The position numbers and the translations under genes are program-made. The notes beneath the pieces are model-generated. The model was not told where the DNA came from, searched no databases, and worked only from the letters and a program-made list of their open reading frames with translations. Below are positions 1-5,026 of a stretch of DNA of 5,026 nucleotides, in pieces. Within the stretch, counting starts at the first letter, position 1. Each line of letters opens with the position of its first letter. The DNA lies in the NCBI GenBank assembly GCA_028823435.1, contig JAPKBK010000141.1, positions 1 through 5,026 of the forward strand. The letters are read 5' to 3'. Source of the stretch: Flavobacteriales bacterium (GTDB lineage Bacteria > Bacteroidota > Bacteroidia > Flavobacteriales_D > Sanyastnellaceae).

Positions 1-563
1 ATGAGTTCTGGCGAAATGCTTTGGCCAAACCCCATGAAAAATAAAGTCAATCCTCCTTGAATAAGGAGAACACCCAGTGCAGAAAACAGAACGCCTTTCC
101 CCAAAACTGCGGATAGAAAGAAAGAACTGATCAGATCCATTGTCCCTTTAATAAAAAGCAAGTGTGATTTCCCACTCAATCCCTCCTCCATGCATCCGAT
201 TAATGTTAAACCTCCGACACAAAACAACACAGTCGCTTTAATAAACCCTGAACCAAGAGAGGGTGCGGTCAGCTTATTTTCGTCTGGATTTCCCGATGAT
301 ACTTTGTCAAATCTGGACGTGAATTTTGTCAAACGATCGTGGAGAGAAAGTGTTTGGCCTAGAAGGGTGCCTAACACCAGCGCAAGGAAAACATCAATAG
401 GCTCAAGCATTCCCGTGATCATATCGACACTTAATGCAACGGTAAATAGGCCAAATACAACAAGTATTTTTGTCTGATTTTTATGGGAAATATATCTCTT
501 GCAGAGCAGGCCTATTGTCGATCCCGCAGCCACTGCAACAGCATTAAATAATGTTCCTATCAT
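1..563 (-). CDS. DUF554 family (YdfK-like) integral membrane protein, 3' end outside window
   Basis: The minus strand is open from an ATG at 563 to the left edge, giving 187 residues. The protein begins MIGTLFNAVAVAAGSTIGLL, the usual DUF554 opening: a short hydrophobic segment with small residues at the very N-terminus. Further hydrophobic segments lie at about 32-50, 57-72, 106-124, 141-162 and 163-181. A polar loop sits at about 73-104. Family-like stretches are LFCVGGLTLIGCMEEGLSG (113-131) and VLFSALGVLLIQGG (158-171). Family members usually have about 220-240 residues, so perhaps 35-50 C-terminal residues are missing. The molecular function of DUF554 proteins is not established, although they look like inner-membrane transporters or channels. 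The gene is divergent from tgt across 85 bp. No Shine-Dalgarno sequence is visible before the ATG, which is normal in Bacteroidota. The family assignment rests on remembered sequence patterns. Confidence 0.85.
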   Translation of the reverse strand, partial: MIGTLFNAVAVAAGSTIGLLCKRYISHKNQTKILVVFGLFTVALSVDMITGMLEPIDVFLALVLGTLLGQTLSLHDRLTKFTSRFDKVSSGNPDENKLTAPSLGSGFIKATVLFCVGGLTLIGCMEEGLSGKSHLLFIKGTMDLISSFFLSAVLGKGVLFSALGVLLIQGGLTLFFMGFGQSISPEL

Positions 564-567
564 ATCG

Positions 568-600
568 TTGTCTTCATTCTACGGTCCCAAGTTACATTTG
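568..600 (+). promoter_or_regulatory. Bacteroidota-type promoter for tgt
   Basis: TACATTTG at 593-600 matches the Bacteroidota -7 consensus TAnnTTTG at every fixed position. A TTG at 568-570 lies 22 bp upstream, inside the tolerated spacing for the -33 element of this phylum's primary sigma factor, but it is only a short match. Transcription would start near 605, leaving a leader of about 45 nt before the tgt GTG at 649. The leader is A-rich just before the start codon, as is usual where Shine-Dalgarno sequences are not used. Confidence 0.6.
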
Positions 601-609
601 TGGAACCGT
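581..609. repeat. Inverted repeat around the divergent promoter core
   Basis: ACGGTCCC (581-588) and GGAACCGT (602-609) are inverted copies with seven of eight positions pairing and a 13-bp centre. The centre contains most of both opposing -7 boxes. A third related arm, ATACGG at 621-626, can instead pair with CCGTAT at 606-611 across 9 bases. The placement would suit an operator, or the arms could be chance. No regulator is encoded in the window. Confidence 0.35.
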
Positions 610-616
610 ATTCAAA
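587..616 (-). promoter_or_regulatory. Possible promoter for the DUF554 gene
   Basis: Reading the minus strand, TTTG (616-613) is followed after 18 bp by TAACTTGG (594-587), which differs from TAnnTTTG at one fixed position. The start site would be near 582, about 19 nt before the ATG at 563. The -7 box overlaps by two bases the -7 box of the opposing tgt promoter (593-600). The match is imperfect, so this is an inference from position and partial consensus. Confidence 0.35.
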
Positions 617-648
617 ATGTATACGGGTAAAAAAATAGATATAAAGCG

Positions 649-1779
649 GTGAAATTTACCCTTGAAAAGAAGGATACAGACTCCAGTGCACGCGCGGGGT
701 CTCTGGAAACAGATCATGGAGTGATCCAAACCCCAATTTTTATGCCTGTCGGCACAGTCGGTTCTGTGAAAGCAGTTCCTCAATCTGCGCTTGTCAATGA
801 CATTAATGCGGACATCATATTAGGCAATACATATCATCTTTATTTAAGGCCTGGTATGGATACGATGGAGAAGGCAGGTGGCTTGCATAAGTTTATGAGC
901 TGGGACAGGCCGCTTCTCACAGACAGTGGCGGGTATCAGGTTTACAGTCTGGCCAACAATAGAAAGTTAACCGAAGAAGGCGCTACGTTTCGCAGTCACA
1001 TCAACGGAGATTTAATGTCATTCACCCCGGAAAGTGTGATGGATATTCAGCGAACAATTGGCGCAGATATTATTATGGCCTTTGATGAGTGTCCCCCACA
1101 CCCGTGTTCAAAAGAGTATGCCAAAACATCCATGCAACGTACCCACCGTTGGTTAGATAGATGTGTGAATAGATTGGCTGAGACGGAGCCCAAGTACGGA
1201 TTTAATCAAGAGCTGTTTCCTATTTTACAAGGCGGGTCCTATGAAGATTTGAGGAAAGAGTCTGCCGAATATATTTCTGGAGTTGATGCAGCTGGTTATG
1301 CGATTGGTGGACTGAGTGTGGGTGAGCCTACAGAGGAAATGTACAAGACATGTGATTTGGTGTGTGGGATACTTCCAGAAGACAAACCCAGATATTTAAT
1401 GGGGGTTGGAACGCCGGCAAATATTTTAGAGAACATTGCTTTGGGCGTAGATATGTTCGATTGTGTGATGCCTACAAGGAATGCGCGGACCGGTACGCTA
1501 TATACTTGGGGAGGCGTTGTGAATATCAAGAATAAGAAATGGGAGAATGATTTTTCTGAGTTAGATCCGTTAGGTTCTGCCAGCGTTGACAAGATGTATA
1601 GCAAGTCATACGTGAGACATTTGATTCGAGCGAATGAATTGGTGGGCATGTATATTACCAGTATTCACAATCTCTGTTTTTATTTGGATTTGGTTCGAGA
1701 AGCGAGAAAGCATATCATACAGGGAGATTTTGTGGCCTGGAAAAACAAAATGGTCGTGCAGATTTCTCAAAAACTTTAA
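649..1779 (+). CDS. tgt: Queuine/preQ1 tRNA-guanine transglycosylase Tgt
   Basis: This cytoplasmic enzyme swaps guanine-34 in the anticodon of GUN tRNAs (Asp, Asn, His, Tyr) for preQ1, leading to queuosine. The 376 residues match the bacterial family length. Visible motifs are TPIFMPVGT (28-36), LGNTYHLYLRPG (58-69), LTDSGGYQ (90-97, with the active-site Asp92), AFDEC (144-148, base-recognition Asp146), GG at 220-221 and the VDMFDCVMPTRNAR segment (267-280), in which Asp271 is the expected nucleophile. The C-terminal part lacks the three zinc cysteines (CxCxxC) of the E. coli and Zymomonas enzymes; SASVDKMYSKSYVRHL lies there instead, while His340 at the fourth ligand position remains. I recall the same loss in flavobacterial Tgt. 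The GTG start gives the typical MKFTL opening, and no better ATG lies upstream. It is the first gene of a likely two-gene operon with the permease. Confidence 0.97.
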   Translation: MKFTLEKKDTDSSARAGSLETDHGVIQTPIFMPVGTVGSVKAVPQSALVNDINADIILGNTYHLYLRPGMDTMEKAGGLHKFMSWDRPLLTDSGGYQVYSLANNRKLTEEGATFRSHINGDLMSFTPESVMDIQRTIGADIIMAFDECPPHPCSKEYAKTSMQRTHRWLDRCVNRLAETEPKYGFNQELFPILQGGSYEDLRKESAEYISGVDAAGYAIGGLSVGEPTEEMYKTCDLVCGILPEDKPRYLMGVGTPANILENIALGVDMFDCVMPTRNARTGTLYTWGGVVNIKNKKWENDFSELDPLGSASVDKMYSKSYVRHLIRANELVGMYITSIHNLCFYLDLVREARKHIIQGDFVAWKNKMVVQISQKL

Positions 1780-1794
1780 TGTGATTCCTTGACA

Positions 1795-2904
1795 GTGACA
1801 CTCCTTGATCGATATATCATAAGTAAGTTTTTAAAGACTTTTTTCTTTATGTTGGGGGTGTTCTGTGTCATTGCGGTTGTTTTTGATTTGGTTGAGAATA
1901 TCGGTCGTTTAATCACGAATGGTGCCCCGCTTTGGGAAACGGTAAAATATTACGCTGCTTTTTGTTTCTTTTTTGCCAACCTGTTAAGTGGGTTTATCGT
2001 GTTCTTAACCATCGTTTGGTTTACGAGCCGACTTGCACAGCACACAGAAATCATTGCCATGTTGAGTGGAGGTATGGCCTTCAGGCGTTTTTTGAGGCCT
2101 TATTTTGTTGCAGCTTCTGTCTTGGTTGCGCTTTCTCTCTTGCTGACTCACTGTGTTGTCCCAGTTGCAAATCAGAGCAAGTTAGACTTTGAGATGCAAT
2201 GGATTCATATTGACTTTCATGTAAAAGACCAAAACCTGTATCGAGAAGTTTCCCCTGGAACGATTGCATACTTCAGAAGTATTACCTACAGTAGGAAAAC
2301 AGGGTATAGATTCCAATTGGAACGATGGAATAAGAGCAACACCAGACTGGAACAGAGTATAAGTGCTGCGAAGGGGACGTGGATGGAGAAGGACAGTTTG
2401 TGGCGACTCGTCAACGTACATGTTCGCGCGTTCAATGAAAATGGAACTGAGTCTTTTAAGTTTGTAAATCAACTTGACACAATTTTGCCGATGAAGCTGG
2501 ATGATTTTGCCCAACGGGCCGAAATTGTAAACAGTATGACGACTTCTGAGCTGACTAGCTATATCGATAAGGTAAAATTGCGTGGCGCAGATACTTCTGC
2601 TTTTGAGTTGACCAAACACGCGAGGACGTCAACTCCTTTTGCGATTTTCGTTCTCACCTTGATCGGCGTAGGGATTGCCGCTAGAAAGCAAAGAGGTGGG
2701 ATAGGCGTTCATTTATTTATTGCGGTACTTGTTGGTTTTACGTTTGTATTTACGTCACGCATCATTTCTGTCTATGCCGCCACAATGACCATCCCGGATT
2801 TCTTGCCTGTAAGTGATGGAAGCATACAGTTGTTGGCTGCTTGGCTGCCAAATTTACTCTACCTGTGCCTGGGTTTATTTATTTACGCCAAAGCGCCGAA
2901 ATAA
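1795..2904 (+). CDS. LptF/LptG-family (YjgP/YjgQ) LPS export permease
   Basis: This is an inner-membrane subunit of the LPS exporter; in characterised systems LptF and LptG with the ATPase LptB extract LPS and pass it to LptC and LptA. Counting from the GTG at 1795 there are 369 residues. Three membrane segments come first (about 13-35, 52-78 and 97-121), then a soluble region of about 150 residues (123-275) matching the periplasmic beta-jellyroll, then three more segments (about 280-296, 304-327 and 344-367). TEIIAMLSGGMAF (84-96) is the coupling-helix motif that contacts LptB. The opening TLLDRYIISKFLKTFFF is typical. The alternative TTG at 1789 adds two residues; I prefer GTG as the commoner start. 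The gene begins 15 bp after tgt stops, with no promoter between, so they are likely cotranscribed. LptF and LptG cannot be told apart from this alone. The 3' end overlaps ispE by 22 bp. Confidence 0.93.
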   Translation: MTLLDRYIISKFLKTFFFMLGVFCVIAVVFDLVENIGRLITNGAPLWETVKYYAAFCFFFANLLSGFIVFLTIVWFTSRLAQHTEIIAMLSGGMAFRRFLRPYFVAASVLVALSLLLTHCVVPVANQSKLDFEMQWIHIDFHVKDQNLYREVSPGTIAYFRSITYSRKTGYRFQLERWNKSNTRLEQSISAAKGTWMEKDSLWRLVNVHVRAFNENGTESFKFVNQLDTILPMKLDDFAQRAEIVNSMTTSELTSYIDKVKLRGADTSAFELTKHARTSTPFAIFVLTLIGVGIAARKQRGGIGVHLFIAVLVGFTFVFTSRIISVYAATMTIPDFLPVSDGSIQLLAAWLPNLLYLCLGLFIYAKAPK

Positions 2905-3806
2905 ACAAAAAAGCCCTCTTTTTTTGCTTTTTCAGCAACTTTGTGAGCCATTAACGTCACTTTAGTGTCTTCTAGTGTATTTTCAGTCCCACCAAATATG
3001 CCATACACGGAGGATCCACTTCCTGTCATTTGAATATAATCTGCCCCAGAGTCCTGCAAGAGTTGGCGCGCTTTTTTGACCGGCTCAAATCTGGTTGTTA
3101 CAGACTCCTCAAAATCGTTCATGAATAAATCACCCCACTTCTCTATTGGCGTGCCTAAGAGAAAGTCATTGTGTTTATTCGTGTGTTGTGACACTTGGTG
3201 CGCTTGATGTTCATGCTTGATCTTGTCCTCTTTCAGCCAAGAAAAGGCTTGTGAAGTGTTAATGTGGACCCCGGGATGTATGATCATAATCATCATCTCT
3301 TTCAGTCTAAGTGCTCCCTTTTCATTGTGAATTGGAGTTAGGGTTTCTCCTCTACCCGAGACAAATGCGGTTCTGTTTTTCACAAAAAAAGGACAGTCAC
3401 TTCCCAACGCCTCTGCATATTTCTCCAAGGTATCCTCGCTTAATTCTAATCGGCAAATGTCATTGATTGCCTTCAGCATAAAAGTGCCATCTGAACTCCC
3501 TCCTCCAAGTCCTGCGCCTGTAGGGATGACTTTATGCAGTTTTGCTTCTAAGGCTGGTAGTCTGAATTTTTCAGACAATATCTGATGCGCCCTGACGATG
3601 GTATTGTCTTGAATGCTGCCATTCACTTCTATGCCAGAACATTCAAGTTTGAAGTCACCTTCTGGTGCATTGTCACGTTTGTGAACTTCAAGAATGTCAC
3701 ACAGTTGGGTAGGGATGAAAATACTTTCAATATTGTGGAAACCATCTTCTCGTCTGGCGAGAACTTTAAGTCCCAAATTGATTTTGGCAGGAGGGAAGTA
3801 AATCAA
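2883..3806 (-). CDS. ispE: 4-diphosphocytidyl-2-C-methyl-D-erythritol kinase IspE
   Basis: This cytoplasmic GHMP-family kinase phosphorylates CDP-methylerythritol with ATP, the fourth step of the MEP pathway to isoprenoid precursors. Motifs in order: PAKINLGL (6-13) with catalytic Lys8; the glycine-rich ATP loop PTGAGLGGGSSDG (95-107); GSDCPFF (135-141) with the presumed catalytic base Asp137; and the C-terminal glycine motif MTGSGSSVYGIF (260-271). At 307 residues it is longer than the usual 260-290. Part of the excess is a polar, histidine-rich loop at about 195-217, before the conserved NDFEESV (230-236). The TTG start directly abuts the era stop codon. It gives MIYFPPAKINLGL, matching the usual distance from start to the PAKINL motif, and no ATG is nearby. 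This suggests translational coupling to era. The 3' end overlaps the convergent permease gene by 22 bp. Confidence 0.96.
   Translation of the reverse strand: MIYFPPAKINLGLKVLARREDGFHNIESIFIPTQLCDILEVHKRDNAPEGDFKLECSGIEVNGSIQDNTIVRAHQILSEKFRLPALEAKLHKVIPTGAGLGGGSSDGTFMLKAINDICRLELSEDTLEKYAEALGSDCPFFVKNRTAFVSGRGETLTPIHNEKGALRLKEMMIMIIHPGVHINTSQAFSWLKEDKIKHEHQAHQVSQHTNKHNDFLLGTPIEKWGDLFMNDFEESVTTRFEPVKKARQLLQDSGADYIQMTGSGSSVYGIFGGTENTLEDTKVTLMAHKVAEKAKKEGFFVYFGALA
2907..2925. terminator. Weak A/T hairpin with U-tract at the convergent gene ends
   Basis: Six A and a G (2907-2913), a four-base loop (2914-2917), then C and seven T (2918-2925) form a short hairpin that reads as A-stem/U-stem on either strand. 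It lies three bases beyond the permease stop codon and could end the plus-strand transcript. The stem has only one G-C pair, so it is weak. For minus-strand transcripts it falls within the last codons of ispE, before its stop, so it is less likely to act there. Confidence 0.25.
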
Positions 3807-4766
3807 TTAATCAAAGTATCCAAAACGTTTCAGTTTGCTTTCATCATTCCTCCAGTCCTTATCCACTCTCACATACAAATCGAGGAACACCTTCTTGTCT
3901 AGGAAAGATTCAAGCTCTTTTCTAGAATCGGTGCCTACTCTCTTGATCATATTTCCGCCAGCGCCTATGACGATCATTTTTTGAGATTCTCTGGCCACTC
4001 TGATCTCAGCTCTAATATGAAATATATGTGGCTCTTCCCGAAACTCTTCGACGACAACTTCACAGCTGTAGGGTATTTCTTGCTTGTAATGTGTAAGAAT
4101 CTTTTCTCTGACGATTTCAGACACAAAAAATCGCATAGGCTTGTCAGTCAGTTCATCCTTCGGAAAGAATGGATGGGCTTCGGGCAAACGTGCGACAATG
4201 CTGTCGAGTAAAGTATCTACATTAAAATTGTGGAGCGCACTTATCGGAGCGACTTGTGCTCTCGGTATTTTCTTTTTCCAATAATCAGCTCTTTTCATTG
4301 CCACCTCTTGCCCCTCCAAATCTACTTTATTAATTAACACAAAGACAGGGATGTCCATGTTGGCGATTTTATCAAAAGTAGCTTCGTGTGCCATTGCATC
4401 CTCGTAAACATCTGTCACAAAAATAAGGATGTCTGCATCTTGAAGTGCGGTCTTCACAAACTTCATCATTCCTTCCTGCAGTTTGTATGCGGGGTCTAGA
4501 ACGCCGGGGGTGTCGCTGTACACGATTTGCCAATTGGGCTGGTTGACGATGCCCATGATGCGGTGGCGTGTCGTTTGGGCTTTTGCATTGATAATGCTAA
4601 TATTCTCACCTACAAGACGATTCATCAGTGTGCTTTTCCCCACGTTGGGAGATCCCACAATATTCACAAAGCCTGCTTTGTGTCCTTCAGGATATTCTGC
4701 CCCTGCAGGCATTGGAGGTAAATCGGGGAGACCGATTCCTTCGGGTTGTGTTTTTTCTTCGCTCAT
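3807..4766 (-). CDS. era: GTPase Era, ribosome maturation factor
   Basis: Era is an essential GTPase that binds the 3' end of 16S rRNA and assists 30S assembly. From the ATG at 4766 there are 319 residues (E. coli Era has 301). G1 is GSPNVGKS (38-45); G2 lies in AKAQTTRHRI (61-70); G3 is DTPG (85-88); G4 is NKVD (146-149); G5 is SAL (176-178). The C-terminal KH domain is marked by VIGAGGNMIKRVG (266-278), and the protein ends in DWRNDESKLKRFGYFD-like sequence typical of the family. About 28 acidic and proline-rich residues precede the usual Bacteroidota opening HKAGFVNI. The frame stays open to a TTG at 4796, ten codons upstream, but that stretch contains the probable -7 box (4778-4785), so ATG at 4766 is favoured. 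Met19 is another possible start. ispE follows with no spacer. Confidence 0.96.
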   Translation of the reverse strand: MSEEKTQPEGIGLPDLPPMPAGAEYPEGHKAGFVNIVGSPNVGKSTLMNRLVGENISIINAKAQTTRHRIMGIVNQPNWQIVYSDTPGVLDPAYKLQEGMMKFVKTALQDADILIFVTDVYEDAMAHEATFDKIANMDIPVFVLINKVDLEGQEVAMKRADYWKKKIPRAQVAPISALHNFNVDTLLDSIVARLPEAHPFFPKDELTDKPMRFFVSEIVREKILTHYKQEIPYSCEVVVEEFREEPHIFHIRAEIRVARESQKMIVIGAGGNMIKRVGTDSRKELESFLDKKVFLDLYVRVDKDWRNDESKLKRFGYFD

Positions 4767-4777
4767 ATTCTTGATTG

Positions 4778-4785
4778 CAAAGGTA
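4778..4785 (-). promoter_or_regulatory. -7 box of a likely era promoter
   Basis: On the minus strand TACCTTTG (4785-4778), followed by CA, is a full match to the Bacteroidota -7 consensus TAnnTTTG. It lies 11 bp before the era ATG, so the transcript would have a very short leader of roughly 5-8 nt. No -33 TTG sits at the usual 19-23 bp distance; the nearest are 8 bp (4796-4794) and 32 bp upstream. Era may therefore have its own promoter, be cotranscribed with the upstream gene, or both. Confidence 0.45.
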
Positions 4786-4804
4786 CGAAGATGCAAGGTG
4801 TCGT

Positions 4805-5026
4805 TTACTCTTTAAGCCAATCGATCAGCATGCGTCTTTGCGCTTCGTTAAGTCTCGCATCTGCGTGTGTTATTTTGTATGTCAGAATGGGCATCCATTT
4901 CTTTTCAATCATGTCAGCGCTTTCTTTTTTCAGTGCGTCTTTCTGGTCAGGTGTATACTGGTCCCAAAGTGAAAAATTCACTTTTGATCGGCCTTTGTTA
5001 ATATGCCCCTCTAGCCACCAACTTAC
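4805..5026 (-). CDS. Heme-binding domain (Haem_bd-type) protein, C-terminal part only
   Basis: The minus strand is open from the right edge to a TAA at 4807-4805, encoding the last 73 residues. It contains WWLEGHINKGRSKVNFSLW (3-21), a charged helix (about 25-43), KKWMPILTYKITHADARLN (42-60) and a C-terminal helix EAQRRMLIDWLKE. This resembles the C-terminal half of the Bacteroidota heme-binding domain family (Pfam Haem_bd), whose N-terminal half has a CxxCH heme site preceded by an export signal. Those parts lie outside the window, so heme binding cannot be checked here. Full-length members have about 150 residues, so roughly half is missing. Family members are thought to be periplasmic. The gene lies on the same strand as era, 38 bp upstream of it. 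The call rests on remembered family patterns. Confidence 0.72.
   Translation of the reverse strand, partial: VSWWLEGHINKGRSKVNFSLWDQYTPDQKDALKKESADMIEKKWMPILTYKITHADARLNEAQRRMLIDWLKE

Noticed and set aside
190..477. Plus-strand open frame of 95 codons
   Set aside because: It lies antisense to the DUF554 gene, whose minus-strand protein shows clear membrane-family character. The plus-strand product has no recognisable motif.
601..648. preQ1 riboswitch in the tgt leader
   Set aside because: The leader is only about 45 nt and A-rich. I could not find the C-rich hairpin plus A-rich tail pairing of a preQ1-I aptamer. The 6-bp hairpin at 606-626 does not resemble one.
1296..1649. Minus-strand open frame of 117 codons inside tgt
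   Set aside because: It is fully antisense to a well-conserved part of tgt, and its product shows no family resemblance, so it is a shadow frame.
2182..2619. Minus-strand open frame of 145 codons inside the permease gene
   Set aside because: It is antisense to the periplasmic domain of the permease, without a promoter or recognisable protein features.
4767..4796. Ten-codon longer era starting at TTG 4796
   Set aside because: The added stretch contains a full TAnnTTTG promoter box, TTG is a weaker start than the ATG at 4766, and the extra residues are not family-like.
4483..4815. Plus-strand open frame of 110 codons across the start of era
   Set aside because: It is antisense to the G1-G3 region of era and the era promoter region; no family features are visible.
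1..5026. Defence system, mobile element, CRISPR array or RNA genes
   Set aside because: Every segment longer than 100 bp is explained by a recognised core gene. I saw no transposase, terminal repeats, spaced direct repeats or tRNA-like folds.

Overview
The window looks like ordinary chromosomal core DNA from a member of the Bacteroidota, most likely flavobacterial. Several signs agree. The Tgt protein is the zinc-cysteine-less form that I recall from flavobacteria. A heme-binding-domain (Haem_bd type) protein of a kind common in Bacteroidota enters at the right edge. Upstream DNA carries TAnnTTTG-type -7 boxes instead of sigma70 -10 boxes, and no gene start has a clear Shine-Dalgarno sequence. 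GC content is moderate by eye and similar across the genes, with no sign of recent transfer. I saw no mobile element, CRISPR array, tRNA or rRNA.

Layout. (1) Bases 1-563, minus strand: a DUF554 (YdfK-like) membrane protein with its 3' end cut off by the window edge. (2) Bases 564-648: an 85-bp divergent intergenic region with a good promoter for tgt, a weaker overlapping promoter for the DUF554 gene, and an inverted repeat around the -7 boxes. (3) Bases 649-2904, plus strand: tgt (queuine/preQ1 tRNA-ribosyltransferase) followed after 15 bp by an LptF/LptG-family lipopolysaccharide export permease. (4) Bases 2883-5026, minus strand: read in transcription order, the C-terminal part of a heme-binding-domain protein, then the GTPase Era, then ispE, whose TTG start directly follows the era stop codon. 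The permease and ispE converge and overlap by 22 bp.

The genes serve separate housekeeping tasks: tRNA wobble modification (tgt), transport of LPS to the outer membrane (permease), 30S ribosome maturation (era) and isoprenoid precursor synthesis by the MEP pathway (ispE). tgt plus permease, and era plus ispE, look like two compact convergent operons. I found no convincing undescribed system. The points most worth a second look are the overlapping divergent promoters inside a dyad, the missing zinc ligands of Tgt, the N-terminal extension of Era with a promoter box just before its ATG, the histidine-rich loop in IspE, and the run of non-ATG starts.
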